Below, in pieces: positions 21,560 to 33,623 of a DNA stretch of 64,000 nt (position 1 is its first letter; every line of letters starts with the position of its first letter). The position numbers and the translations under genes are program-made. The notes under the pieces were generated by a model that was not told the DNA's origin, did no database searches, and was given only the letters and a program-made list of their open reading frames with translations. The stretch comes from Diplocarpon mali. Its lineage: Eukaryota > Ascomycota > Leotiomycetes > Helotiales > Drepanopezizaceae. The DNA is taken from contig JAENRP010000130.1 of assembly GCA_024741835.1 (NCBI GenBank), forward strand, positions 3,679 through 67,678. The letters run 5' to 3'.

Positions 21560-22130
21560 TATAGTAGCCTATTGCGTTTATTATTACTAGTGCGTGCGGC
21601 GTCTTATATGCAATATTGCATACAAATGCGAGTTTGAATTGGAGTATAGTAAGAAGTGCTACTAGTACTAGGAGCAAAAGGCGAAGTGCATTCCTATAAG
21701 TATCCCGAATTGAGTCTAAAGTTTTAGTTGCGCTAATACTTATTTATAGCTTCCCTCTTATATTAGTAAGGAGTTCGCGGCGCTATTCGCGGCCCTTAAG
21801 GAGTGGTAGGAGGAGGCTCTTTAGTAGCAAGAGGGGGATAACGATAAAGACGATGATAACGCGCGTGCGGTTTTAGTAAGGAACTGCGAGATGCTCTATT
21901 AAGAGGCAGTCTGGCGCGCTTAGATCTTTATTAACCTCCTACTAATGGCTAGCGTAGAGGCTCTGATTAGCTGCTCTTAATTAGAGTATACTAGCCTTGC
22001 GGAGCTCCGCTCTATAGCTAAGGCTATAGTAAGCTAGCTAGAGGGGGTCTAAGCGACAGTTGCTATAAGTTCAACCTAAATTAGTATTGAATTAATCGCT
22101 GACTTTTTAATAAGAGCGCGGCGACCTTAT
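21560..22130 (+). pseudogene. A1 antisense accessory frame with Cys-rich motif
   Basis: On the strand opposite A1's gag-pol, between integrase and the 3' LTR, a frame of about 190 codons can be read through RIP-type stops. It starts with a Cys-rich segment (C-V-R-R-L-I-C, then K-C-E-F, then K-K-C-Y ending in A-K-C). The last part fits C-x2-C-x6-C if one Tyr was Cys. That is half of a fungal Zn2Cys6-like cluster, though the first half has odd spacing. A Glu/Asp/Asn-rich stretch and a helical stretch follow. A5 has the same frame at about 59290-59860. Confidence 0.4.
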
Positions 22131-22689
22131 TAAGTCTTAGCTAGCAAGGTTAGAGCAATTTAGCTAAACTATACTAGGCCTTCTAGGGTTTATTACCATA
22201 TTAGTAGAGCGGACTACTATAGCGGCAGAGTCTCTTATAAGGAGAGGGGGGCTCGCAGTAACAAGGGTGGCGTTAGGCGCGGCGGCTAGTAGGGCGGCGC
22301 TAGTAGTAGCAAGAGGAGGTTAGGGTCGTTTTAAGCAGGGGCGTAGATAAGAGGCGAGCTCTAGCTTTAGAATAGAGTTAGAGCTTATCTCTTTAAGCGC
22401 AAAGGAAAAGGGGTTGGAGGAGTTATAAGGGGAGGAGGCAGTGGGCCTAGTGTTATTGTTTTTATGTTTTTTATTATTTTTCTCCTTTTTTTTTTTTTTT
22501 TTATTTGTATTTTTAGATTTATTTACCAACCTATTTCGCATTTAGCCTATTATCTTCTAAGTGATTGTAATTATTTATACTACTTTCCTAAGCCTTTAGC
22601 TAAGCTTATAGGTTCTAAGGTGGTCCTAGCTTTATAGGATTGGCCTAATGAAAGTCGCGAATCTTATATAAGGATCTTATAAAATTTAA

Positions 22690-25600
22690 GGCGTAATACT
22701 AACTTGAATCGGGGTTATAACTAATCCATTTGACCTAGTACTTTAGTTTCCCTTAAGATAGGCGTATACTTAGTATCTTAAACACTTTATACTCTTCCTA
22801 CCCTACGATCTTTTCTATAGTAGGCTAGGGTTATTCCTAACCTAGCAAAGGGTTCTGCAGATCTTTAAATAGTAGCTTTAGCGTAAAGATATCGTATATT
22901 ATAGAACCTATAGGCAGCTTGATTTGATATAAATTGCTTACCTTCTTAAGAACTTCAAAAGGGCTATCTTATTAATTGGCCAGTTTCCAGCTAAGGTAGT
23001 AGTTCTTAAGATTTTTTATTAAAAGGTAGACTATATCTCTAGGTTTCTAATCAATCTCCCTTTAGTATTAATTTATAGACTTATGCATTTTCTCCTAAGC
23101 GCATTTTATATTACCTTTCGCTACTTCCTAGGCTAAGTGCATCCTCTCTACTACTAGCCTAGCCTTTGCTTAGTTTAATCTCTCCTATAGACTAGACGGT
23201 TTTAAAGAGATCTAGTCTTAACTTATCTAAGGTGCAACTCTATACTTAAGCTAATATAAGGTTATACTAATAAAAGCGTAAGAGAGGGTAGATTGCGCAT
23301 AATCTATTAATAGAATTAGCTTACTCTAATTATCTTAATAGTAATTAATAGAAGGCCTTAGCCTTAAATCAATATACTTATTCATAATCTCCGTTTGGCT
23401 ATTAGTCTCCTTATAGTATACTATAGAGAGTTTGATCTTAATACTAATAATATGGCAGAACTCTCTTTAAAATAAGGAGACGAATTAAGGGCCTTGGTCT
23501 AAGGTAATTATCTTTAGAGTATAGCCGAATCGATAAATCTATTAAATAAATAGTCGGGCAGTTCCTTAAGCGTCGATATCTTTTTAATAAGGAATTGTAA
23601 TAGCGCTCTTATTAAGTCGGTCTATAAAAACTAGGATTCGATTAAAGCTGTGCTTATTAAGAGGGAAATCCTTAAAATCTATATATAAGTGCTATATAAG
23701 ATAGTTAGGAATAGGGAAGGGCTATAGGAGACTTAATTGCTTAATTGTTTTCAAATGCGAGAATTAATAAGGTCTGTAGTTTGCAATGAATCTTTTATAG
23801 TCTAAACCTATCCTGACCTAATAATACTTAGGAGTAAGTAGCTGATAGGTCTTTAAGCTATTAGGGTGCGCGCTTGAAGGTTGGTTATAAGCTTCTTAGA
23901 TTAAACGAGTATATAAGGGAGTATTATAGCATATGCAAAGACGCTCTTTAAAGTAAAGCAATCTGTCTTTTAAGGAGTAGTTCTTAAGGAGGTTGGTGCG
24001 AATCTCTTAAAAGGATTTGCAGTTATTTTAATAAAGCTTCTCGATTAAATTAAAGGAATCCTTAGATCGATTTAAGGTTAAATTAGGAGTATTGGTTGAT
24101 ATTAAGGCTAGGGTGCCTTTAGTAGATTCGGCGAGAAATTTGTCAGCCAGTTTAGTATTGATTCGGGTGTCCAATTGGGTAGGAGAAAGCAAAACTCAAG
24201 ATCGGCTATCTAGCTTCGCTTATTTATAAACTAGCATATCTTACTCTTAGTAGCTAAGAATATCAGCCTTTTAGTTATCTTTACTAAGAGTATATACAAT
24301 TCGAAAATTAAAGTCAGATAAAAATTCTATCTATTAGTACTATTTCGCAATTAGAACCTTAGTAGTTATAAAGTACTTAAAGGAGCGGTGATCTGAGTAA
24401 ATATTAACTCACTCCTTAAGTGATATAAGCTCCAGTCTCTATTTATAATAGGATTTAATAATAGTAAAGAGTTCTTTATTATATATTTCCTAATTAGGTT
24501 TGTGACCTAAGAGTATATACAAATAGAAGCCGATAGGGTACTATTGCTTATTAGAGTATTGCTAAGAAAGTACTCTAGCGATAATACTATTAGAAGTATC
24601 AGTTTCCAGCTTTATAAGCAAGTTGGGGTTAAAATGGTAAATCTGCTGAATCGATAGCAACTGCTTATAAAGCTCTTTAAAAGCGATTCGGCACTCTTCT
24701 ATTTAATTCTAGGGTACTATCGGTCGGGTTAGAATAGAGAGGGGTTTGGCGATTAGTCTAAAGTTGCAAATGAATTATTAGTAGAACTTGTAAAATCCTA
24801 GGTAGGACTTTACTTTAGTAATAGTTTTTAAGTACTTCTAATTATATAGTAGTTCGACCTTTTTAAGGTCTAGTTCAATCCTGGTTATTATTAAAACGTA
24901 TTTAAGATATTAAGTTTAAGTAATATAAAACTCGCACTTCTTAATATCTGCTTAAAGGCTAGCTTTTAAGAGTTGTTTTAGCACCTTTTCAATATGACCC
25001 TAGTGCTTTTTAATATTCTTAGAGTAAATTAAAATATCGTTTAAGTACGCTATATAAAAATTATCTAAGTAATTTAAAAGAATGTTATTTATATACTGCT
25101 AGTAAGTATTAGGTCTATTATAGAGGCCGAATGGGAGAACCTTGCATTTGTAGGATCTGTACTTTATTCGAAAGGTGGTATATTCCTTTAATTCGGGGTC
25201 CATTTATATTCGATTGAAAGCGGCCCGAATATCTAGTTTTATGAAAATTTTAGCTTTAGATACTTACTTTAAAAGCTCGTCTATCCTCGGAATCAGGTAA
25301 GCGTCTTTCTAAGTTAGTGCGTTTAGCTTCTGGTAGTTTATATAAAATCAGAGGCTACTATCGGCCTTTTTTATAAATAGTACTAGCGAAGCAAAGGGGC
25401 TAGTACTTGTCTTAATAAAGCCTTTGTCTAAATTCTTGAGTAAGTACTCCTTTATAACCTTGAGCTCCTTAGTAGATTGATAGTAGAAGGGCGAATAGGC
25501 GTTAGGCAAGGGCCCTTTTAGCTATATCTTATAATTGTAGTACTAATAGGAAGGGAGGGTATCTATATCCCTTTTTAAGAAGGCTTATCTTAGCGATCGG

Positions 25601-28100
25601 TACTATTTTAGGAGTTGATCGTTAATTAGCTTTTCGATATTAGGATTCTTAGGCTTATATCTTTCCTTTAGAATCCTATCTATTTTGTAAATATTAGTTT
25701 AAAAGAACTCAGTCTCCTTGCGCTTTATATTATAATAAAAGGCATTAGCGCTGATTTTGCAAATAGGAACCGCAGCTTTAGGGCATTTGCGAATAGGGTT
25801 AGAATATAGTCGATTTATATTAGACTATTTTCTTAGATCCGGCTTAGTTATAGGCAGGGGCGCTGGCTTAATAATAGTAATAAGGATCTCGCGCCTAGTT
25901 AGGATTACTAAATTAATGCTAGACTATCTTCTATTAATCTATTAAGCTTTGTTTATAGCTATTTCCTATTCTTTGCGATTAACGTTAGCTTAATAATCGG
26001 ATCGGATCCGAAGTCTTTTAAAAGGAGGAAGACGAATAACGATTTTCTTTACGAATCAGGGAGATAGGGGGTAATATAAAAGCTATACGAATCGGTTTTC
26101 CTTCGGATTAAGTTTAAGTCGGAATTAGCGTATCTATTTAACTCTAATAATAGCGTCGCGCTAGCTAAGGTTAAGAATAACCTAAGGGTAGTTGTAAATA
26201 CGCCTTCTATTAATTATTAAGTAAAAGTGCATATAGTATATAGCTTATGCGCAAACGGTATTTTAAAATCTATAGATAGGAATAAGGGCTAAAAGAGGAA
26301 GAATTTTAAAGCTAGTTGCTCTCGAAAGATGTATAGAAAGAGAACAATTTAAAAATAGGTAACTAAAGGCTTTAGTATTTGCTAAAGCTAATAATAATAC
26401 TCTAAGTCCATTTATACTAATAGTATAAGAGGTTAGGAATTGCTTCCTTTTTATTAAAGAGTTAAGATCTAGCTTTAATAAGTTGTACTTTCGCAAGCTT
26501 AAGTAGGAGTCTTTTCCTAGGCCTTTTCATTTTCCTAATCTTCTTCTATTTTAACCCTATTCTTAGTTGAGTTTAGAGTTGGATTAGCTTCCTTTGCATT
26601 TTTTAAGGCATTGATCTTGCTTGCAGAAGGACACTCGGTCTTATAGTGACCAGTTTTGCTATAGGTCTAGTAGGTGGCTTGCTTAAAGGGTAAAGTAGGA
26701 GAATTAGCCTTAGCTGGCGTATCTTAGCAAAAAGGGGTAGTCGGCTTTAAGGCTGGTGTCTTAGAAACTCAGGTGGTACTTTTAGCGCTCAGATTGCGAG
26801 CGGTCTTATTAAGGAGCGAACTAGATGTCTTCTAGTATAATACTAGGGTCGCTTTGCTTTTAGTTAAGGGATTAAGGAGTTAATTACTTTAACGTTCGGC
26901 ATTAAGGGCGTTTAATTAGTTGATTATAATAGTATAGTCCTTCCCTTAAGAGGCCTTAGCTAAGGCGTAGGTAGCTTTAAGCTAAGGGGTAATCTTATTC
27001 TATATAAAGAAGAACTACTTAGATCTTAAGACCTCTCCTTAGATTATAGTAGATTAGAATTAGGCTTGAAACTAAGGGAAAGTTTCTTTAAAATAACCGG
27101 CTTCCCTTATATAGAGGTAGTGGAAAGTAGATTAGAATAGGTCTACCTCTTAGCTAATTAAAAAGTAATTGCTTAATAGTTCTACTATTTCCTAATAGTT
27201 TTAAAAGGGGTTAGTCTTTAAGAGGTACTAGGGTTTAAGGTACGTTTAGGCTTATCTTATGGTAGATCCTTAAATAAGGGCTTAGCGAGCTTGCTTATTT
27301 AAGTATAAGTCTATATTAACTTACAATTGATCTTAGACTAAAGCTAACTACTGCTTATACATTAGGGAGGTCTTATTATTAAAGGGGGTAATCTTTTCGG
27401 TTAGCTGAATTTTCGTCTATTTTATATCTGTATCGACTTTTAGAGGAGGCTAAGTCTCGCTTCGTTAAGGGTAGGTGGATTCTCGCTTAGTAGTTTAATA
27501 TATACGCTAAGCTGTTTTTTAGCTTTAATAAGCTAGGGTCTTTAGGCTAAAGATAGTTTAGGCAATCTTACTAATCTCGCTTTGCAATTGTCGATTAGAT
27601 TGATCTTAGCGTTGTAAGAATTCCTTTAAACCTAAGACTGTTCCTTATAAGACGTTTAGGTTTAAAAAGTCTTAATCATCTCAATTAGCTCAGCTGTAGC
27701 GTTATGGTCTTTTGCCCTTAGCAGTAGAGAAAGGTCCGCCCTTAAGGGCTAGGGTAGGGGTACTCCTTATAGAAGCTAGTTCCTTAAACGAACCGGGTAT
27801 ATTTTATATTTGCTGACTTCTAGCTGGTAGGAAATTCATTTTACCGATTTTGGTTTCGGTAGTAATTTGGTTAAAAAAGGGGTTCTATAGAAAAAGGGTT
27901 CTAGTAGCGTAGTACTCTTTTAACTTCTACCTATAGTACTTTTACGAAAGGAGTGGTTGAGAAAATCCGGCTAATAAAAGCGTTCCTCGATTATACTAGT
28001 TAATAAGCTATACTTAAGCTCTTAGTTTATTTAAGAGATCTTTAGGATCCTGACTCTATCGAAAGTCGAAACAACTGCGAATCGATTTTCAAAAGGGGTA
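22690..28100 (-). pseudogene. A1 gag-pol (RIP-inactivated)
   Basis: Minus strand, right to left: gag from about 28.1 kb; zinc knuckle near 26640-26690, with Cys-to-Tyr changes before G-H-Y-K-T-E-C; protease near 26380, where the D-T-G active site reads N-T-K; RT about 24.8-25.46 kb with KLDIRAAFNRI and an N-D-I-L-I-Y version of the Y-x-D-D box; RNase H about 24.2-24.8 kb; integrase to about 22.7 kb. Asp-to-Asn, Gly-to-Lys, Cys-to-Tyr and Gln/Trp-to-stop are all G:C to A:T changes. Not functional. Confidence 0.82.
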
Positions 28101-28133
28101 GGATATTATTAAAAGCTGTCCTTAGCAGAGAAG

Positions 28134-28146
28134 AACTTCTTCGTTT
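28134..28146 (-). promoter_or_regulatory. A1 self-priming primer-binding site
   Basis: On the minus strand AAACGAAGAAGTT begins two bases inside the 5' LTR boundary. Its 13-nt reverse complement lies inside the LTR (28238-28250 on the plus strand reads AAACGAAGAAGTT). The same pair is intact in A4. This matches the Tf1 mechanism, in which the 5' end of the transcript folds back to prime reverse transcription. Confidence 0.7.
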
Positions 28147-28148
28147 AA

Positions 28149-28464
28149 TATAATAATATAAAACCGCTAAAGTGCAAGATCAAGTATAGGAGTAAGAAGT
28201 AGTATAAAAGGCGTATTCTATAGGTCTAATACAAAGGAAACGAAGAAGTTAGAGAGCCCTCCCTATAGGAGAGCCCTTCTCTCTTATATATATTAGCAGC
28301 TTAAGGCTCTTTGCCCGTTTATATAATATTATATAAGAATATCCTTTTGCACCTTTAGGGTCGATTCGAAATAACCTTGCATCGAATCGAGATTGCAAAA
28401 CCTTAAAACGCTATAAATGCTATACTCCTAGGTAATTGCATCAGTTGGGGGTGCAGCCGTTACA
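28149..28464 (-). repeat. A1 5' LTR (316 bp)
   Basis: Pairs with 20887-21202. Its outer end is CGTTACA, followed by the CAAAC duplication. Confidence 0.92.
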
Positions 28465-28469
28465 CAAAC

Positions 28470-31400
28470 CCCTTTACTGCCTTATTAATAAATAGCTCTT
28501 AGAGGTTAAGAGCTATATTCTTAAGAACCTATATAAAGGATTTATTAAAGCTTTAAGTTCCCCTTAGGCAGCCCTAATCCTCTTTATTAGAAAAGCTAAT
28601 AGCTCTTTACATTTATATATTAATTACTAGAAACTGAACGCCTTAATAAAGAAAGACCCCTACCTAATTCCACTTATCGATAAGATAATAGTATATATAT
28701 CGAAAGCTTGTATTTTTATAAAAATCGATATATAATAAGCCTTCTACTATATTTGCATATTAGCTGATGCAAAGGACCTAACTACCTTTCGCATGTGTTA
28801 TAGGACCTATAAATATAAGGTTTTGCCATTCGGGCTGATAAATGGGCCTGCTACCTTTTAGAGGTTTATTAATAATATTCTCCTTAACCACCTTAACGAT
28901 TTCTGCTCTACCTACTTAAATAATATTCTAATCTATTTAAAAAACTCCCTTGACTATGAGATTTATATTAAGAAGATCTTAGGAATTCTCTAACGCTATA
29001 GCCTATAAGTAGATATTAAGAAAAGCGAGTTCGGGGTTATTAAGACTAGGTTCCTAGGGTTTATTATTAGAGTTTATAGAATTGAGGTAGACCTTAATAA
29101 GGTTTTAGTCATTTAAGAGTAGAAATACACTAAGAATATATATAGTATATAAAGCTTCCTAGGGTTTTGTAATTTTTACCGAAGGTTTATTCAAGGCTAT
29201 AGCTATATCTGCCGACCTTTAATAGCTCTTATAGGAAACGTTCCTTTTAATTTTAATAACGCTTATAAGGAAGCTTAAGAAGCTCTACGCTTAAGCCTTT
29301 AAACGATCCCGATCTTATGCTACTATTACCTTTAGAAGTAGATAAGGCTTAAGACCGATGCCTCCGACAAAGTAGTTGCCGGCGTACTCTCCTAGCTTTA
29401 GGAAGACGATAACTACCACCTAATCAGGTACTTCTTGAAGACTATAAATGACGCCGAGCTAAATTACCCTATTTATAATAAGGAGCTCTTAGCGATTTTT
29501 AGATCGTTCTATTAGTATAAGGCAAAGCTACTCAAGGCCTAGAAAACAGTATATATATATATAGATCATAAAGCCCTTAAGTACTTTATAATAACTAAGG
29601 ACTTAATAGTCTGGTAAGCTTACTAGGCGGAGTTCTTTGCTAATTTCAACTTCCTTATTATATACTAAATAGGTATAACAAATACGCTAGCTAATATACT
29701 CTTATATCAAGACTAGGAGCTGACCCCTCTTAAGGCTAGGAAATGAGCTTTATGCTACTAGCAGCTCTTACCTAATAATAAGCTCTCTATAGAAGTACTT
29801 GCTACTAAAGGCAATTCTACTCCTGAGCCCGGCCTATAGGTAACTTTAGCGCAGATCAATTCTACTCCTAAGCCTGGCTTACGAGTAACGATTATGCTAA
29901 TCGCACTAATAGAGGCACCTGCTGACCTAATATCTAAGGTCGAGTATAATATAGCAAACTACTACATTATTAATAAAGTCATTTAAGCTAATAAGACCTC
30001 CTTTAAGCTATAGAAGTTCTAAGATAAGGCGCAGAGCTATAGCCTCGATTATAAACTTAGCTAAGGCAAACTCTTCTTCTAAGGTAGACTTGTTATACTA
30101 TCTTAACCTCTTGAACTGCAGATAGCCCTAATTTGTTATATATATAAGTAACCTTGCGTTATATACGCTGGAATTGGGAAAATAAGACTTCTAGTAGGAA
30201 GAAAATACTATTAGAAAAGCCTTGGCAGCGATATTAGTACTTATATCTAGAACTATTATTATTTGAAAATGAAAGCTTATTATAATAAGACCCCCGGTTT
30301 CCTATAACCCTTGCCAATTCCCGAATGAGCTTATTAACACTTAATAATGGATTTTATAGAGCTTCTGCTTAACGAACTTGGCTACGACTTTGCACTAGTA
30401 ATAATAGACCGATTGTTAAAGAAGGTAGTATCGATCCTATACTATAAGATAGTTAACGCAAAAGGCCTTATAAAGTTGTTTTTAATTCACTAGATATACT
30501 ATTTTAATATGCCTAACTCAATTCTGTTAAATAGAGGCGCCTAATTCGTCTCTACCTTTTAGAAAGAACTCTATCGGATACTAGGTATAAAGGTTAAGCT
30601 AATTATAGCTTATAATCCTAACGTTGATAGCCAAACTGAGATTATAAACTAGTACTTAAAATAATGCCTTAGACTGTTCTACTTATACTATTAAAACAAT
30701 TGGAGTTATCTCTTACCTTTAATAGATATTGCCTAATTGACCTTACCTTACGAATCGCTAGGGCAAATTTCCCCTTTCTAAGTGCTAAACGGCTATAAAG
30801 CTCGCTCCTCTTAGAATTTAATTAACCTAGAGCCTCTATAGATAGCAATTGAGAGAGTAAATCGTAAAACGGCGCTCCGTATAGCTATTAAAGCTTAAAA
30901 AGTAGTCCAATTCGCTTAATCATCTCTCTAAGTATAATAGGCTAAAATGAAACGGCTTATAGACCTCTACCGCCGGCCAGTTGATTAGACTATAGGAGAT
31001 GATGTACTAATTAGTATTAAAAACTGGAAGCTTGATCGGCTGAGCCGGAAGCTCTCTAATAAGTAGTATAGCCTAGTAAAAGTACTAGAAAAGCTAGGAG
31101 AAAGCTGGAAGCTATAATTGCCTGATTCGCTTTATTCGATCTACCCTATTTTCCACTTGCACTTATTATATAAATACGTTCCTAACCCTTTGCCAGGATA
31201 AGTTCAAGAACCTCCTACCTTAATTAAAGTACTACTAGAATAGGAGGAGTAGGAGATAGAAGTAATAATAGGATCTTATATTCGAGCTTAGAAGCTCGAA
31301 TATTAGATTAAGTAGAAAGGAGCTGATAAAGACCTTAAATAGTACCTATGCTCTAATGCTATAATGACGCTATATGCTATTCGAGATTTCCATTTAAAAA

Positions 31401-31543
31401 ACGTTTAAGCTAAGGGGCTACTAAGGGCGCTATTAAGCTAGCTTAGGTTATATAATAATAGAGTTGATGATTATAAGGACCTAGAGGATAATACGCCTAT
31501 GGATATAACTGCGCGGGCGCAGTTTTTCAAAGGGGGGAGGTAG
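28470..31543 (+). pseudogene. D1 pol: RT, RNase H, integrase, chromodomain-like C-terminus
   Basis: Continues the D1 frame after A1. RT is at about 28.57-29.2 kb; the Y-L-D-D box reads Y-L-N-N-I-L-I-Y near 28915. RNase H is at about 29.33-29.7 kb (KTDASD, NKELLAIF). A linker with two palindromic 23-bp units (29819, 29864) follows. Integrase is at about 30.1-30.95 kb (MDFIELLLNELGYDFALV, AYNPNVDSQTEI). A chromodomain-like segment lies at about 31.29-31.4 kb (IKWKGADKDL, AIRDFHLKN). The frame ends ARAQFFKGGR plus TAG at 31541-31543, directly against the LTR, so the purine tract codes for the last residues. Confidence 0.85.
29819..29886 (+). repeat. Two 23-bp palindromic units, D1 RNase H-integrase linker
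   Basis: Units at 29819-29841 and 29864-29886, 45 bp apart, in frame (TPEPGL, TPKPGLRV). Confidence 0.85.
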
Positions 31544-31803
31544 TATTACGGCCGTATTATATGCATATTACGTAAACGGTTATATCACGTATCGAAGTCA
31601 GGTGCACGCTAACGCTAAGGTAGCAAGGTAGCTAGATTATGTGCACGCTAGCAAAGCACCTGTACTTATTCTGGAGGAGCTTTATTAAAGACTCTCTCTT
31701 CTTCTTCATCTTTTCTTCTCAATTATATAGCGTACCTCTTGAGGTAATACAGTTAGCGTCATTCGATTCTCGCCTTCTGTACGCTCGAGAGCAAGTCGTG
31801 ACA
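31544..31803 (+). repeat. D1 3' LTR (260 bp)
   Basis: Preceded by the purine tract AAAGGGGGGAGGTAG and followed by CTATA. More RIP-mutated at its start than the 5' copy, but the end GTGACA is intact. Confidence 0.9.
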
Positions 31804-31808
31804 CTATA

Positions 31809-32650
31809 GTATACGTACGTTTATTTGTCTACGTTTGTTCGCTATAATACGTTTGTATATTTGTTTGGATTAGTGAATAAGTCGTTAACCTCTATTCTGA
31901 TCACCTACGTTTATTCATTCGTTCGTTTGCCCTTTAATACTCGAATACGCCTCCTTCTCCTGCTTCGACCTACTCTTGCTCGAATCGCCCTACTTAAGCA
32001 AATAAACCTTTTTTCACTTTAAACCGACTTCCTCTTACGCCAGCTCGAATATGCCATACTTCAAGCACTACTATTACTATGCTACCCTCTTAGCTACTAT
32101 AGCTTCTTCTTTTCGAATCGACCTCCTTTGAAAAAATCTTTTATTACGCCTTCTTACCTTCTTCTTCTTTAAGCTGCCATACTTCGAATACACCTCTTCG
32201 CAGTATGCTTCTTCGCTAAGCCTTTTGCAAATAACCTTCTGCAGCTTTTTTAGCAGACCTTTATAAAGCTTATATGCTGCTATACGCCTTCTTCTTCTTT
32301 AGCATCTTCGGAAGCCGTATCGACCTCGACTCGAGCCGTCACCCTTAAGCTACCTTTACCTCTATAGCATACCGACCTCCTTACTATACGATAGCTCTTT
32401 AGCACTTGTTTTTTGCGATAAACCTTAGGATTTTTCGACTAAGGGGCATAAGGGCTATATATATAAGGGTTATATAGGCTAGCTAGCATAGTAGCTGCAA
32501 GAGGATCCGGATATATAAGCTAAAGTACACTAGCGCTATAAAGTGTATAGGAAGGTATATAGATCTGCGATTTAGATAAAGGACCTAGGAATGACCTTTA
32601 GGAGTTCTTTAAGAAAGCTAGAGGCCAGCTTTTTTCAAAGGGGGGGATAA
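31809..32650 (+). mobile_element. Element G internal region, right part
   Basis: About 840 bp between the D1 3' LTR and the G 3' LTR. It is rich in CTTCTTC and CTTCGAATA blocks. No retrotransposon domain or convincing protein. Ends in the purine tract CAAAGGGGGGGATAA. Confidence 0.7.
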
Positions 32651-32854
32651 TGTAATAGTTATCACCTAATTAGGGATCATATGCTTCGATCACCTGATTA
32701 GGCGTGCGCTTAGACTAGCGCCCTCGCTTAGCGCATATATATATATATACTATAGATTCCTTATACCTTGGAGCTTCCCTCTTTAATTAAATATTCTAAG
32801 GATGAATCGGGCCCCTTGTATTACGCAGTGCTGTATTATGCTTATGCCGTCACA
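32651..32854 (+). repeat. Element G 3' LTR (204 bp)
   Basis: Pairs with 16642-16845 and is followed by CATTG at 32855-32859. Confidence 0.88.
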
Positions 32855-32859
32855 CATTG

Positions 32860-33190
32860 CCTAATCGAATATTTTAAAACATAAGAAGCTCTTATTCATT
32901 CGATATAACTAGGTAGCCTTCTTGCAATTGAAACGCTTTTAGGTAATCGCTATAAAAATAACCTTATATATTAGTGCTATCGATTTAGCGTAAGGTGTAT
33001 GATCTCCCTATCTCGCTAGTATAACCGATAATAATAAATAGACTACGCCATATAGCTTGCAGTTTCTTGCCTAATTGCCTCTTATTAAATAACATTACCA
33101 ATTGGCCTAGAATTAATATCTTATTTAAATAGACCCCTAGGTTATAGCGCTCCTTTGTATACTAGCGGGTAAGATTAGACCTAGCGTTAA
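32860..33190 (-). mobile_element. Element F, segment between G and E
   Basis: AT-rich RIP-type sequence. It belongs to F by position: it is flanked by the G and E target duplications and resumes at 38781. Too degraded to assign a domain. It should lie downstream of integrase in F. Confidence 0.5.
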
Positions 33191-33431
33191 TGTAGCAATG
33201 AAGGTTCTTTGATAGTAAACTTGATAGTAAACTAGAAGAGGGCACGAAGAAGTATGAGGTGCAAACGACGATGTTAGGTGTCTTATAACTTGATTCATAA
33301 GAGCTCTCTAACTATAAGCTATTTAATAAGGGCTGCTATTAAGTCATATAGCAAGTCATATGATATATTATATATATGATGTATTATATAACAGATCATA
33401 TAATAAATATATAACGGGTATTCCTATAATA
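33191..33431 (-). repeat. E 3' LTR (241 bp), heavily RIP-mutated
   Basis: Same length as 38535-38775. Where the right copy has CATATGACAC and TGTCATATGAC this one has mostly TA steps, so the two LTRs suffered RIP unequally. Confidence 0.9.
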
Positions 33432-33591
33432 TACCCCTCTAGGGAGACCTTTAAAGGTACTCGCCAGCAATACATATAATGTTATAACTTTTGTTATAGT
33501 CTACAGTTTCGTATAAAAAATCAACCTACAGATATAGGAAATAGAGTAGAGTTTGCTAGCGCGAAATCCACCCCTTAGTAAGTCAAAATCA

Positions 33592-33614
33592 ACTCGCGGG
33601 CCCGGCCCAGGAGT
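33592..33614. repeat. 23-bp palindromic unit (E, 3' untranslated region)
   Basis: Left arm ACTCGCGGGCC, centre C, right arm GGCCCAGGAGT. This is the least mutated copy in the window and the only one in E outside an apparent coding frame. Confidence 0.85.
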
Positions 33615-33623
33615 AAAAAAAAT

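Larger units (their letters stand above)
20887..28464 (-). mobile_element. Element A1: complete Ty3/gypsy element, minus strand, nested in D1
   Basis: 7578 bp with 316-bp LTRs at 20887-21202 and 28149-28464, terminal TGTAACG/CGTTACA, flanked by CAAAC. All pol domains read on the minus strand, so the 5' LTR is the right one. A purine tract (AAAGGGGAGAGGTAG on the minus strand) abuts the 3' LTR at 21203-21217. The primer-binding site beside the 5' LTR is self-complementary to the LTR. A1 also has a 1.4-kb region between integrase and the 3' LTR carrying a decayed frame on the opposite strand. Confidence 0.93.
16883..31803 (+). mobile_element. Element D1: chromodomain-type Ty3/gypsy element, split by A1
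   Basis: 260-bp LTRs (16883-17142 and 31544-31803; TGTTACGG...GTGACA) flanked by CTATA. After removal of A1 (7578 bp) and its 5-bp duplication, D1 is 7338 bp. Order: LTR, candidate self-priming site, leader, gag with zinc knuckle, protease, RT, RNase H, integrase, chromodomain-like end, purine tract, LTR. D2 (41167-48434) is a collinear, uninterrupted copy and gives the pre-insertion sequence at the A1 site. Confidence 0.92.
16642..32854 (+). mobile_element. Element G: 1.29-kb non-autonomous LTR retrotransposon, split by D1
   Basis: LTRs of exactly 204 bp lie at 16642-16845 and 32651-32854 (TGTAACGG...GTCACA), flanked by CATTG. Removing D1 and its 5-bp duplication leaves 1287 bp, with about 880 bp internal (16846-16882 plus 31809-32650). 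The internal part is pyrimidine-rich with repeated CTTCTTC runs. It has no protease, RT or integrase and only a 65-codon frame (31825-32022) of no known type. A purine tract CAAAGGGGGGGATAA precedes the 3' LTR, resembling that of D. It fits the TRIM class, mobilised by another family's enzymes. Confidence 0.85.

Noticed and set aside
22320..22541. 73-codon Lys/Asn-rich minus-strand frame
   Set aside because: It is produced by the T tract at about 22488-22502 and flanking low-complexity sequence.
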